64,000 bases of DNA from Sphingopyxis sp. PAMC25046. Lineage in GTDB: Bacteria; Pseudomonadota; Alphaproteobacteria; Sphingomonadales; Sphingomonadaceae. Both the position numbers and the translations under genes were made by a program. The first letter of the stretch is position 1. Every line of letters begins with the position of its first letter. Positions 37,522 to 47,597 of the stretch are shown piece by piece. The notes under the pieces are model-generated. The model did not search any database. It saw nothing but the letters and a program-made list of their open reading frames with translations, and was not told the DNA's origin. The DNA is taken from assembly GCF_004795895.1 (NCBI RefSeq), contig NZ_CP039250.1, forward strand, positions 186,001 to 250,000, given 5' to 3'.

Positions 37522-40500
37522 TCATCGCCCGACACTCGCCACCGTCATCGGCGCGTTCGGCCACTGGCCGCGGATCGCGGGCGAATACATCGCCTCGACG
37601 CGCGTCGGCGGCAGGGTGAATTTGCCCGAACCGTTCAACCGCACGACATATTCGACCGCATGGGTGCCCGCGGGCATCCAGCCGAAATAGCCGCGCCAGC
37701 TGTCCTCGCCGCGTTCGACATAGCTCGGCTGCGCGCCCGATCCGTTCGCCTGTTCGGCCAGCATTTCGGACTGGCCGCCGAGGTTGCCGACGATCGTCGC
37801 GCCCGGCGCGACCGGATCGTTGATGACGACCCACGTCCGGCCCGCCGCCGCGACGACCTCGATCCGCACCTTGATCACGTCGCCGCGCGTCAGCCGGTCC
37901 TTGTTCGCCGCCTTGACGATGCTGACCGAGCGCTTGATTCGGTAGCCCGCGTTGAGTGGTTCCTTGAGTGGCACCGCCGCCTTGACGCTGACGGTGGCCC
38001 ATGGCGCGCCGCCGCCTTGGTGGCTGAGGTTCATCGTCGCGGCGTTGAGTGCGACGCGGAGCGGCGAGACGGGTTCGGCCGACAGCGGCCAGCTTTGCGA
38101 GGCGGTGTCGCCCGCGAGGCCGATATTGGTGATGCCGGTGATCGCGCTTGCCGGATAGAGGGCGGCGAAGCGGCGGACGGTGACCGCGCCCCATGCGTTG
38201 GCGGGGGTGGTGTCCCAATGGCCCTTGCGCTGGCGCTGTGCGACGCCGACCATCAGCTTGCCCGCGTCATCCTCCCAGCCCTTGCGGCCGAGCACGGCTT
38301 CCAAGGCCTTGATCGCCATTTCGTCGCCGCTCGTCATCATCCACCACGGAGCCTTGGCGTCGTCGACGAGGTCGAGGCGCGTGCCTTCGTAGACGAGGCG
38401 TTTGCGCAACTCGGCCTCGGCTGCGGTGCGCAGCGCGGGGGCATTCCGCACCCCCGGCGTCTTTTCGAGCGCGACGAGCCAGTCGGCGAGCGTGCTGGTC
38501 GCCATGTCGGCGGGCGCGACGTCGATCGCGGCGACGAGGCTCGCGCTCGACGCCTTGTTGCGCGCGAGTGCGGCGAGCGCTGCGATGCGCACGGGGCGGA
38601 TGTCCCACGGGCCATAGCCCTTGCGCGTGAGGCGCCCTTCGACGACCGCCTGCAGCGCCTTCACCATCTTTTCGCTCGATGCTTCGGGGATCGCGAAGCC
38701 GTTCGCAGCGGTCACGCTCATCACATAGGCGGTGAGTTCGATCGACCCGGTCATGCGCTCGTTCGGCCAGTAGCGGAGCAACCCGTCGTCATCGAGATAG
38801 GTCGGCATCGCACCCGCGAGCGCCTGCCACCGCCCGACATCGCCCAATGCCACGGCGCGTGACGTCTGCTGTTCAAAGCAGGTGTAGGGATAGGCGCTCA
38901 TATAGTCGCGCACGCCGGTGAGCGGTGGTGCGAGCGTGCCCGCGAGCGCGATATCGACATAGCCGCCGGGGAGCGCGCCCGCGGGGATCGCGATCGGCAG
39001 CGTCGTATTGGGGCCGACGCGGAAGAGGCTCGCCGCCCAGGTCTCGACCGGCACCGCGGGTTCGACCGTCTGTTCGAAGACGAGGCGGTCGCGCGCCTTG
39101 CCGTCCTTTGACGCCGCATCGACGGTCCACTCGATCGGGCCGGTGGCTTCGGGCGCGGTCATCGACCAGCTGATTGGTACCGCGCCGCCCGCGGGGATAG
39201 TGACGGTGAGCGGCGGCGCGGTCGCGACGGCGGGTGACAGCGCCGGGGTCGCGGTAACCTCCATCGCCTTGTCGGTGCCGTTGCGCAGCGTGAAGCGCGC
39301 ATCGTAGGTGTCGCCGGTACGCACCAGTTCGGGCATGCTGGCAAAGACGCCGAGATCCTGCACAGTGCGCACGCTCGTTTCGCCGGTGCCGAAATATTGG
39401 GGTCCATCGGTCGCGATGGCGACGAGGCGGAAGCCCGAGAGATTGTCGCTGAGCGGCACGTCGATGCTCGCGCGGCCTTTGGCATCGAGCGGAACGTTGC
39501 CCTTCCAGAGCAGCACGGGGCGGAAATCCTCGCGCGTCAGGCCCGAGAGGTCGCCGCCGCCCCCGCCGCCGGGTTCGAGCGCCTTGCGGCCGTAGTGACG
39601 CTTGCCGACCACCTGCATCTGCGCGGTCGAGGTGAGCACGTCGAGCGTGCGTTCGCCCATCATCGCGTTCAGCACCTCCCAGCTTTCGTTGGGGGCTAGC
39701 TGGAGCAAGGCCTCGTCGACCGCGGCGAAGGCGACGTCGGCGTTCTTCGGCGCCTTGCCGCTCGGGGTCTTGACTTCGATGTCGACTTTCGCGGTTTCGC
39801 GGACCGAATATTTCTCCTTGTCGGCCTTGACCTTGACGCCGAGCTTATGGCCTTCCCAGCCGACCTTGATCCGCGCGATGCCCATGCGGTAGGCGGGCTT
39901 GGCGAGGTCGACCAGGGCGGTCGGCGGCGCGCCTTCGCTATTCTCGATCTTGAAGCCGGCTGCGCGCTTCAGCTTGCGGAACCAGCTCTCGCCGCCGGTG
40001 ACGCGGCCGCGCACCGCCATGACCGAGACATAGACGTCGGGGGCGTAGGTCGCGGGCAGCTTGACCTTGACGACAGGATTCGTGCCCTTGAGCGGCACGA
40101 CGAAGCTCGACAGCACGCCCTCGCGCTCGACCGTGACGAGCGCGGTCGCTTCGCGGAACGGCATGCGGACCTGGAATTTCGCAGTGTCGCCCGCGGCGTA
40201 GCGCGGCTGTTCGGCGATCACGTCCATGCGGTCGCCATTGTCGCCGCCGAACCACCAGTCGTCGTCGCCCGCGAGCCACACCGAGCGCACCGCGCGCGCT
40301 TCGTTGCCGTCGGCATCCTGCGTGGTCGCAACGACGGTGACTTCGCCCGAGACGCCGGGCGCCATCGCGCAGCTCGCGCGGCCGAGCTTGTCGGTGGTCG
40401 CGCTGCACGTCGCGCCGAGGCGCGTCGTGCGCATCTGGTTGTCATAGGCGTAGAAGCCGCCGATCAGGCGGCGCCGCGCGGTGATGATCTCACGGTTGTA

Positions 40501-43365
40501 GAGCGCGACGTCGATGCGCTGGCCGCGGATCGGCTTGCCGTCCAAGTCGAGCGCGATGAAATTGAGGCGGAGGTCGTTGTCGCGCATCAGCCAGCCGTCG
40601 GTCTTGAGCCCGAGCCGGACCGCCGAGGGGTAAAGGGTGATGCGGCGGCTCGACGTCAGCGTCTCGCCATTCGCGTCCTCATAATCCATTTCGGCGGCCA
40701 TCAGCGTCGGTTCGGTGATCGGCTGGTCGACCGTGACGCTCGTCGTCGCGCTGCCATTGGCGTCGAGGGTGAGCGGGACCGAGCGCGCGAGCGGCAGGTC
40801 GGCCGACGGCGTATCGCCGCCGTCGTCGAGCTGGACGACGCCCTCCTTGACCGGCTGGCCGTCGAAATCCCAGTCGCGATAATCCTCCGGCGGCGACCAG
40901 CTCGACCGGAAATTGGTGCGGAGCTCGACGGGGATATTGGGCGCGGGGCCGCCCGAGAGATAGCCGACGAAGAGGTTGAGCGGTACCGCGGCGGGGCGAA
41001 CGAGCGCGGTTTTCGGCCCGGTGATCGTCGCCTTCATCGTCGGCAGGCGATATTCGTCGACCCGAACCGTCTGGCCCGGCCAGATCGTCTTGTCCTCGCC
41101 GTCCTTATCCTTGGTGACGAAGACGAGCTCATAATCGCCCATCGGCGCCGACGCAGGGACGTTCCAGACGGTCTCGCCGCTGCCCGTGGCGGAAATCGCG
41201 AACGGCATCTCGAATTCGGTGTCCGAGCCGCGGTGGACAAGGCGGAGCTTGCCCGCGAGCGCTTCGGGGGTACGGAAGCCGAGTCCGACCGGGCGGCGCA
41301 GGATATGCTTCATGTGAACCGTCTCGCCCGCCTTGACGAGCGCGCGGTCGAAGACGGTGTGCAGGATGTCCGCCCGCTCCGACCAGCCATAGGGGAGGTC
41401 AAAGTCATAGGGACGGATGCCGTTTCCCCAGTCGGTGAGCGTGAAGCTGAAATCATCGCCCGAGCGCGCGCTGACCATCAGGGCATGGCCTTCGCTTTTC
41501 GCCATGTCGGGATTTTCCTCGCAGCTCGAATATGTTTCGGGTTCGGGCAGCGCCGACGGGAAGGCGAGGCGGCCCGCCTTGTCGGCGGTGCCGCGCGCGA
41601 GCAGGCGGCCGGTGCAGGCGTCGGTGACGCGGATTTCGGCGCCGCTGACGGGAAGGCCGGTGTCGAGCGCGGTCGCCCACGCGAGCGAGCCTTCGCGCCC
41701 CCATTTGAAATGCACCGCCATATTGGTGACGAGCGCGGCGGTCGCGACATAGCGCGTCTCGCGGCGGCCGAGCAGCGCGGCGCCGAGTTCAGGACTCGCG
41801 ATCTCGACGACGTGGAAGCCCTTTTCGGCGAGCGGAATGCCGACGACCTCGAATTCCTTGCCGCCGCCCGGCGGGGTCAGTTGCAGGTTGCGGCGTTCGC
41901 CGCCCGCCGGGGCGCCGACGAACACCGACTTGGTGCCGGTGTAGTTCACGGTGACGTCCTTGCCGGCGGCGTTTTTTTCCTCGCGATAGTCGGTGTCGTC
42001 GGCGTCGTCGACGCGGCGGAGCCAGCGCGCGATCGCGGCATCGTCGTCGCCGACTTTCAACGCCGCCACGGGCATCTTGAGGTTCGACTGGACGAGGCTG
42101 GCTTCGACCCCGCGCACGGTGACCGGCAGCACGCCGCCCTCGCCAGCTTCTAGGATGCCGAAGTCGGCGGCGAATTTGACCAGCGGCGGCGCGCGGTCAA
42201 TGTGGAATTTCAGCGGGAAGTTCGACTGGTTCTGTAGCTTGCGGCCGCTCTGGTCGGTGACATTCGCGGGCAGCACGAGCGTCGCGTCGACATTCTGTGG
42301 CAGCGGGCCGGCGAAGCGCACGGTGGTCAGCCAGGCGTCGTTCTTGTCGTCGTCGTCGATTTGGGGCGCGAGTGTCTTGCCATCGGAGGTGCTAAGCGCC
42401 GCGGCGAGCGCGCTCTCGCGCCGCACGGGCGCGGCGAAGCTCAGCACGACATCCTTGATCGGGTTACAGCCCGCCTGCGGATTGACGCGGCTGCACGACA
42501 TTTTGGCGGTGAACGCGGGGCGCACGTCATAATCGAAACGCTGGTCGCGACCCGCAGTGCGGCCGGGGACGCCGGCTTGGCTGATGCGCGCATCCCAGAC
42601 GAGCGCCATCTCGCGTCCCGGCGGCAATGGCCGGCGGCATTTGACGGGGACGATGCGGTCGAGCGCGGCCTCGCGGTCGGCGCCCGCGGCGGGGAAACGC
42701 TGCGGCAGGCCGGCGTCGTAGGTGAAGGACTGGCGCGACCAATTATTGTCGCCGAGGCCGGTCAGGATTTCAGTCGCGGTTTCGCGCGGCAGGACGTCGA
42801 GCGGGATCTTCTCGCCGATGCCGTCGACCGCGCAATAGCCGTAGCGGCCGACCGAGGCGCGGTCGGCGGCGACGTTGGTTGCGACGAGGAAAATCTGCTC
42901 TTCCTCGATCCCGCCGCCCATGCCGCCAACGAGCACCGCGCGCGCCGAGGGGCCGCCGGTGTCGAGCGCGAAGCGGCTGTTGCCCGCGACCGCAACGCCG
43001 CGCGCGGTGGTGAGCCCGTCGCGAAGTTCGACATGACAGGCGAGCCCGCCGGGGAGCGGTTTATCGAATTCGAGCACCCAGGTGCGCGTGTCGACCCAGC
43101 GGCCGGTCGACGGAAGCTTGCAGTCGTTGGTAGCGGGTGCGGGTGCGCGCGGATCGCCGAGCGGGACCATGTCTTCGGAGAAACGCAAGGTGAAGCGCGT
43201 GATCGTGCCGTCGCCGGTGCCCGAGCTGCCCGGCGTCGCGAGCGTGACCTGCGGCACGGTGTCGGCGGTCGCGGTCGCGGCCATCGCGAGGGCGAGCGGC
43301 AGGATCAGCGCCAGTTTTGCCTTGCCGGCCATGCCTGTAGCTAGCGCGCGCCATGCCTTGCCCAT
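37522..43365 (-). CDS. Bacterial alpha-2-macroglobulin (YfhM-like)
   Basis: A 1947-residue exported protein, longer than the E. coli protein of about 1650 residues. The signal peptide ends near ATA; there is no lipobox Cys, so it is not anchored as a lipoprotein. Repeated beta-sandwich (MG) domains fill most of the length. The thioester motif CxEQ is present as CFEQ with Cys1496 (in YTCFEQQTS), followed by the helical TED domain. Such proteins trap periplasmic proteases through the thioester and are thought to guard the cell wall together with PBP1C, encoded next to it. The hypervariable Gly-rich stretch before LTREDF could be the bait region. Confidence 0.94.
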   Translation of the reverse strand: MGKAWRALATGMAGKAKLALILPLALAMAATATADTVPQVTLATPGSSGTGDGTITRFTLRFSEDMVPLGDPRAPAPATNDCKLPSTGRWVDTRTWVLEFDKPLPGGLACHVELRDGLTTARGVAVAGNSRFALDTGGPSARAVLVGGMGGGIEEEQIFLVATNVAADRASVGRYGYCAVDGIGEKIPLDVLPRETATEILTGLGDNNWSRQSFTYDAGLPQRFPAAGADREAALDRIVPVKCRRPLPPGREMALVWDARISQAGVPGRTAGRDQRFDYDVRPAFTAKMSCSRVNPQAGCNPIKDVVLSFAAPVRRESALAAALSTSDGKTLAPQIDDDDKNDAWLTTVRFAGPLPQNVDATLVLPANVTDQSGRKLQNQSNFPLKFHIDRAPPLVKFAADFGILEAGEGGVLPVTVRGVEASLVQSNLKMPVAALKVGDDDAAIARWLRRVDDADDTDYREEKNAAGKDVTVNYTGTKSVFVGAPAGGERRNLQLTPPGGGKEFEVVGIPLAEKGFHVVEIASPELGAALLGRRETRYVATAALVTNMAVHFKWGREGSLAWATALDTGLPVSGAEIRVTDACTGRLLARGTADKAGRLAFPSALPEPETYSSCEENPDMAKSEGHALMVSARSGDDFSFTLTDWGNGIRPYDFDLPYGWSERADILHTVFDRALVKAGETVHMKHILRRPVGLGFRTPEALAGKLRLVHRGSDTEFEMPFAISATGSGETVWNVPASAPMGDYELVFVTKDKDGEDKTIWPGQTVRVDEYRLPTMKATITGPKTALVRPAAVPLNLFVGYLSGGPAPNIPVELRTNFRSSWSPPEDYRDWDFDGQPVKEGVVQLDDGGDTPSADLPLARSVPLTLDANGSATTSVTVDQPITEPTLMAAEMDYEDANGETLTSSRRITLYPSAVRLGLKTDGWLMRDNDLRLNFIALDLDGKPIRGQRIDVALYNREIITARRRLIGGFYAYDNQMRTTRLGATCSATTDKLGRASCAMAPGVSGEVTVVATTQDADGNEARAVRSVWLAGDDDWWFGGDNGDRMDVIAEQPRYAAGDTAKFQVRMPFREATALVTVEREGVLSSFVVPLKGTNPVVKVKLPATYAPDVYVSVMAVRGRVTGGESWFRKLKRAAGFKIENSEGAPPTALVDLAKPAYRMGIARIKVGWEGHKLGVKVKADKEKYSVRETAKVDIEVKTPSGKAPKNADVAFAAVDEALLQLAPNESWEVLNAMMGERTLDVLTSTAQMQVVGKRHYGRKALEPGGGGGGDLSGLTREDFRPVLLWKGNVPLDAKGRASIDVPLSDNLSGFRLVAIATDGPQYFGTGETSVRTVQDLGVFASMPELVRTGDTYDARFTLRNGTDKAMEVTATPALSPAVATAPPLTVTIPAGGAVPISWSMTAPEATGPIEWTVDAASKDGKARDRLVFEQTVEPAVPVETWAASLFRVGPNTTLPIAIPAGALPGGYVDIALAGTLAPPLTGVRDYMSAYPYTCFEQQTSRAVALGDVGRWQALAGAMPTYLDDDGLLRYWPNERMTGSIELTAYVMSVTAANGFAIPEASSEKMVKALQAVVEGRLTRKGYGPWDIRPVRIAALAALARNKASSASLVAAIDVAPADMATSTLADWLVALEKTPGVRNAPALRTAAEAELRKRLVYEGTRLDLVDDAKAPWWMMTSGDEMAIKALEAVLGRKGWEDDAGKLMVGVAQRQRKGHWDTTPANAWGAVTVRRFAALYPASAITGITNIGLAGDTASQSWPLSAEPVSPLRVALNAATMNLSHQGGGAPWATVSVKAAVPLKEPLNAGYRIKRSVSIVKAANKDRLTRGDVIKVRIEVVAAAGRTWVVINDPVAPGATIVGNLGGQSEMLAEQANGSGAQPSYVERGEDSWRGYFGWMPAGTHAVEYVVRLNGSGKFTLPPTRVEAMYSPAIRGQWPNAPMTVASVGR

Positions 43366-43502
43366 CGCTTCGTCTCCCCTTCTGGCCCGGATATCTATCC
43401 TGCTGGAAACAGGGACAAGAGTCCACCCGTCGCCGCGCGCTCGGCACGGTTAGTCGCGGTCGGGGAAAATGCTGTGACCGGGGTCACAGACGGCGCGGGA
43501 TA

Positions 43503-43880
43503 TCAGCGCGCGAGCATCGGACCGAGCGGCTGGCCGGCGAAGATGTGGACGTGGAGGTGCGGGATTTCCTGGTGGCTGTCGAGTCCGGTGTTGGCGAGCA
43601 GGCGGTAGCCGGGGGCGACGAGGCCCTGATCGCGCGCGACCTTGCCGACCGCGCGAACGAAGCCCGCGATCTCGGCGTCGCTGCCGCGCTCCGAAAAATC
43701 GTCCCAGCTGACATAGGCGCCCTTGGGAATCACGAGGATGTGCAGTGGCGCTTGCGGATTGATGTCGTGGAAGGCGAGGGCGAATTCGTCCTCGTAGACG
43801 GTCTTCGACGGCAGCTCGCCGCGCAGGATGCGCGCGAAGATATTGGTCTCGTCATAGGGACGGGTCGCATCGATCGGCAT
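43503..43880 (-). CDS. HIT family protein (HINT-like)
   Basis: A 125-residue cytosolic protein starting at 43880 (MPIDATRPYDETN). It has the HIT core: IFARILRGELPSKTVYEDEFALAFHDI, PLHILVIPKGAYVSW and the triad QEIPHLHVHIFAG (HxHxH). HINT enzymes hydrolyse purine nucleoside phosphoramidates. It sits ten bases after hisE on the same strand, a common alphaproteobacterial neighbourhood. Confidence 0.92.
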   Translation of the reverse strand: MPIDATRPYDETNIFARILRGELPSKTVYEDEFALAFHDINPQAPLHILVIPKGAYVSWDDFSERGSDAEIAGFVRAVGKVARDQGLVAPGYRLLANTGLDSHQEIPHLHVHIFAGQPLGPMLAR

Positions 43881-43890
43881 GGGGAAGCTC

Positions 43891-44223
43891 CTATTGGGGG
43901 CGGCCGGCCTTTTCGGCGTGGCCCGAGGTGCCGTGGCGGCGCGCCAATTCGGCGGCGATGTCGTTCCATGACAGGCCGCGTGTCGCAAGCAGGATGGTGA
44001 GGTGGAAAACGAGGTCAGCCGCCTCGCCGGTCAGAGCGGCGTCATCCTCGGTGAGCGCCGCGATCACGGTCTCGACCGCTTCCTCGCCCAGCTTTTGCGC
44101 GATCTTGCCGCGGCCCTTGGCGGCGAGGCTCGCGACATAGGAAGCCTCGGCGTCGCCCGCCGCGAGGCGGTCGCGGACAATCGATTCCAGCCGGTCCAAT
44201 GTCTCGCCCAGCGCGCTCACCAT
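43891..44223 (-). CDS. hisE: Phosphoribosyl-ATP pyrophosphatase
   Basis: Removes pyrophosphate from phosphoribosyl-ATP in the second step of histidine synthesis. The 110-residue protein has the MazG-like helical pattern: LGETLDRLESIVRDRL, KGRGKIAQKLGEEAVETVIAAL and LTGEAADLVFHLTILLATRG, with the Glu and Asp residues that bind Mg2+. The rest of the his operon is not in the window. It precedes the HIT gene. Confidence 0.95.
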   Translation of the reverse strand: MVSALGETLDRLESIVRDRLAAGDAEASYVASLAAKGRGKIAQKLGEEAVETVIAALTEDDAALTGEAADLVFHLTILLATRGLSWNDIAAELARRHGTSGHAEKAGRPQ

Positions 44224-44379
44224 TATCCGATCCTTTCGGACGCGTGCGTAGCGATGCGCGCGGGTGTCGGCAAGCAGGCGCGGCGCTCAAAAAATTACCG
44301 CCGCGTAAACCATATCGAAACGCCCCGGGGCTAATTTCCGGCGCGCCGGGGGGCGAGATCAACTTCTATTCGAACAAGG

Positions 44380-47300
44380 ATGACGAAAATGGGCACCCGT
44401 TCCCAGGTGTTTTCGGCCCAGGTGTTTCTAGCCGCAACGGCCTCGGCGATTGCTTTATCGGCGAGCCCCGCAATGGCGCAGGACGACGCCGACGAAATCA
44501 TCGTCACCGGCTCGCGCATCGCAAAGAGCGAATTCACCAGCGCCGACCCGATCCAGATCATCGATCCCGAATCGGCGAAGCTGCAAGGACAGGTACAGCT
44601 CGCCGACGTGCTGCAGTCGGCACCGGCGGCGCAGGGATCGATCCAGATCACCTCGGCGATCTCGAATCGCTTTGTCGCCAATGGCGGCAATGATGTGCAG
44701 ACGGTGTCGCTGCGCGGCCTCGGCGCCGAGCGGACATTGGTGCTGATCAACGGCCGCCGCGCGGGACCCGCGGGCATCCGTGGGTCGGTCGCGCCCTTCG
44801 ACCTCAACGTGCTGCCGCTGTCGGTGGTGCGGCAGGTCGAGATACTCAAGACCGGCGCCTCGTCGATCTATGGCTCCGATGCCGTAGCAGGCGTGGTCAA
44901 TATATTGACCCGCGACGACCTCGACGGCTTCGAGGCCGGCGGCTTTTCATCGATCACCGAACATGGCGGCGGCGAAAGCTATGGCGCCGACGCGAGCTTC
45001 GGCAAGACATTCGATCGCGGCCATTTTTTCGCGACGGTCGATTTTTTCCGCCAGCAGAATCTGACGCGCCGCGACCGCGGCTTCCTCTTCTGCTCCGAGG
45101 AATATCTGAAGCGCGAGGCCGACGGCAGCCGCGCGGACATCGTCGATTTCCGCACCGGACGCCCGGCGTGCAGCAGCACGCAGGCGAACATGATCGTGTT
45201 CAGCGATTTTTCGGGGGTCGACGAAAATGGTTTCCCCACATTCGGCCCCGGCCTGATCGCGCCGAACGGGCAGGCGATCTTCGCGGGTCAATATGGCAGC
45301 GAATTCGCGGGCGTCGGCATCCCGATCAACGCGTACAACCCGATCGGCGTGTTCGGCCCCGCCGATTTCTTCGGGGTCAATTTCGACGGCCCCTCGACGG
45401 GCGCGCTCAACCAGTTCGAGCCCGCCGAGCAGGATATGGACGTGTTTTCGGGCGTGCGCCGCATCAGCGCGTTCGCCGAGGGGACTTACGACGTCACCGA
45501 CGGCATCACCGCTTATGGCGAATTCCTGTTCAGCAACCGCAAGTCGCACAACAATGGCGTCCAGCGGATCGAGCTGCAGCAGTTCACCGGCGCGTCGATG
45601 CTGCCTTTCTTCCTCTGCGACCCGACGCAGTATAATTGCGATCCGGGTGATCTCGGCGATCCGCTCAATGGCGAGTTCGGCGGCAACCTGATCCTGCGCC
45701 CGCGCGTGCTGGTGAAGTCCGAAAGCCGGGCCGACGTCGATTATTATCGCGGTGTGCTTGGGTTGCGCGGCGATTTCGGGGCGGGATGGAAATGGGACGT
45801 CCACGGCCAGCACAGCCGGTCGGACGCGAGCTATACGCAGGATGTCATCTATCGGGACGCGCTCGCGTCGCAGACCTTGCGCACGCGCTCGTGCGCGGGG
45901 ACGGTCACCGCGATCCGCGGCGCGGAGTGCATCGACATCGACTTCACCGATCCGCGCGTGCTGCGCGGCAATTTCACTCCCGCCGAGCGTGCCTTCCTGA
46001 CAGGGCGCGAGACGGGGCGGACCTTGTTCAAGCAGACATCGGCCGAGGCGCTGCTGACGGGTAAGCTTCTGACGCTTCCGGCCGGGCCCGTCGGCGTCGC
46101 GATCGGCGCGAATATCCGCCGCGACGAGATCGACGACACGCCCGGCGAAGCGACGCTCGCCGGCAATGTCGCCAATTTCACGACCTCGGGCATCACCGCG
46201 GGGCGCACCGTGTCGAAGGAGCTTTTCGGCGAGGTCGAGCTGCCGCTGCTTGCAGGCGTGCCGATGATCGAGCGGCTGACGCTGTCGGGCGCGGCGCGCT
46301 ACACGCATGTCGAGGCGACCGCGCGTGGCGGCGCGCAGGACAGCTTCGGCGATACGACGTGGAAGGTCGGCGCCGACTGGGCGGTGGCCGACTGGCTACG
46401 GTTCCGCGGCACCTGGGGCACCTCGTTCCGCGCGCCGGCGCTGTTCGAACTCTTCCTTCAGGACCAGACGGGTTTCCTCGGTCAGCCGGATATCGATCCG
46501 TGCATCCAAACCGCGGCGCGGCTCGCGGCGGGCGCGATCAGCCAGCGCATCTTCGACAATTGCGCCGCCGATGGCATCGCGCCCGACTATGCCGGCGGAA
46601 TCGGCCCGGCGACGATCGTGTCGGGCGGCGGGCTCGGCCGGCTCGAACCCGAAACCTCGACCGCGAAGACCGTGTCGGTCATCCTCACCCCCGATTTGTC
46701 GGGGGCGCTATGGCGCGGGCTCAAGACGCGGCTTGCGGTCGATTATTTCGACATCAAGGTGAAGGACGAGATCGCGCTGCTCGGCGCGGGCAACCTCCTC
46801 ACCGGCTGTTATGATTCGGAAAATTTCGCTGCCGAACCCTTCTGCGGCCTGTTCACGCGCACCGCCGCCGGACCCGACGCGCAGAGCGTCGCGGCGGTCA
46901 CCGACCGCTATGTCAACATCAGCCGCCAGCGCAATCGCGGCGTCGACGTGTCGCTCGCGGTCGATCAGGACCTCGGCAATCTGGGGTCGCTGACCTTCCG
47001 CGCGCAGATGACCTGGCAGGTCGAGGACAAGGTCGAACTCTTTCCCGGCACCGAGATCGACGACAATGGCAAGATCGGCAATCCGAAGTGGGTAGGCGAT
47101 TTCAACCTCGGCTGGATGAAGGAGGGCTGGACGCTCTTTTACGGGCTCGACGTCACCGGCGCGGCGTCGAACGAGAAGGATCTGCTCCGCGCGCAGGGCG
47201 GCGACGCCTGCCGTACCTCGAGCTTCCGTCCCGGTGGGCGCTTCTGCCCCGATGTCAGCGTGCCCGCGACCTTCTATCATTCGCTGTCGCTGAGCCGCGA

Positions 47301-47478
47301 TGTCGCCGACCGTTTCCGGATCACGCTGGGCGTAGCAAATCTGTTCGACACGCCGCCGCCGCGCGTGTCGACCGTCGTCACTGCGACGCCGCCGGTCATC
47401 GGGCAGGCGCCGGCGTTCGGGACGCAATATGATTATCTGGGGCGGCGCTTCTTCCTGGGGGTACGCGGGAAGATTTGA
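44380..47478 (+). CDS. TonB-dependent outer-membrane receptor (second)
   Basis: A 1032-residue outer-membrane receptor with signal peptide cut near AMA and the TonB box-like DEIIVTGSRI. The plug domain has VQLADVLQSAPAAQGS, VQTVSLRGLGAERTLVLING and LKTGASSIYGSDAVAGVVNILTR. The barrel ends with RRFFLGVRGKI; a terminal Ile instead of the usual Phe is noted. It differs from the receptor at 15064 and belongs to another subgroup. Substrate unknown. It starts about 156 bases from the divergent hisE. Confidence 0.93.
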   Translation: MTKMGTRSQVFSAQVFLAATASAIALSASPAMAQDDADEIIVTGSRIAKSEFTSADPIQIIDPESAKLQGQVQLADVLQSAPAAQGSIQITSAISNRFVANGGNDVQTVSLRGLGAERTLVLINGRRAGPAGIRGSVAPFDLNVLPLSVVRQVEILKTGASSIYGSDAVAGVVNILTRDDLDGFEAGGFSSITEHGGGESYGADASFGKTFDRGHFFATVDFFRQQNLTRRDRGFLFCSEEYLKREADGSRADIVDFRTGRPACSSTQANMIVFSDFSGVDENGFPTFGPGLIAPNGQAIFAGQYGSEFAGVGIPINAYNPIGVFGPADFFGVNFDGPSTGALNQFEPAEQDMDVFSGVRRISAFAEGTYDVTDGITAYGEFLFSNRKSHNNGVQRIELQQFTGASMLPFFLCDPTQYNCDPGDLGDPLNGEFGGNLILRPRVLVKSESRADVDYYRGVLGLRGDFGAGWKWDVHGQHSRSDASYTQDVIYRDALASQTLRTRSCAGTVTAIRGAECIDIDFTDPRVLRGNFTPAERAFLTGRETGRTLFKQTSAEALLTGKLLTLPAGPVGVAIGANIRRDEIDDTPGEATLAGNVANFTTSGITAGRTVSKELFGEVELPLLAGVPMIERLTLSGAARYTHVEATARGGAQDSFGDTTWKVGADWAVADWLRFRGTWGTSFRAPALFELFLQDQTGFLGQPDIDPCIQTAARLAAGAISQRIFDNCAADGIAPDYAGGIGPATIVSGGGLGRLEPETSTAKTVSVILTPDLSGALWRGLKTRLAVDYFDIKVKDEIALLGAGNLLTGCYDSENFAAEPFCGLFTRTAAGPDAQSVAAVTDRYVNISRQRNRGVDVSLAVDQDLGNLGSLTFRAQMTWQVEDKVELFPGTEIDDNGKIGNPKWVGDFNLGWMKEGWTLFYGLDVTGAASNEKDLLRAQGGDACRTSSFRPGGRFCPDVSVPATFYHSLSLSRDVADRFRITLGVANLFDTPPPRVSTVVTATPPVIGQAPAFGTQYDYLGRRFFLGVRGKI

Positions 47479-47551
47479 GTCGGGTTTCCGCGATATAAGG
47501 ACGGCAACTCCCGGCTGTAACCGGTCGTTGGCAAACCGGCGTTCCAAACAA

Positions 47552-47579
47552 AAAGGGCGGCTCGTGGGCCGCCCTTTCC
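47552..47579. terminator. Bidirectional terminator between second TonB receptor and cold-shock gene
   Basis: AAAGGGCGGC and GCCGCCCTTT form a ten-base stem around TCGTGG; plus strand continues TTTCC, minus strand has TTTTTGTT. Serves converging genes. Confidence 0.85.
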
Positions 47580-47597
47580 GTTTGCCTGTCCGGCGGA

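Noticed and set aside
39847..42153. A 768-codon open frame antisense to the alpha-2-macroglobulin gene
   Set aside because: Arg/Asp-rich shadow frame without motifs or signal peptide.
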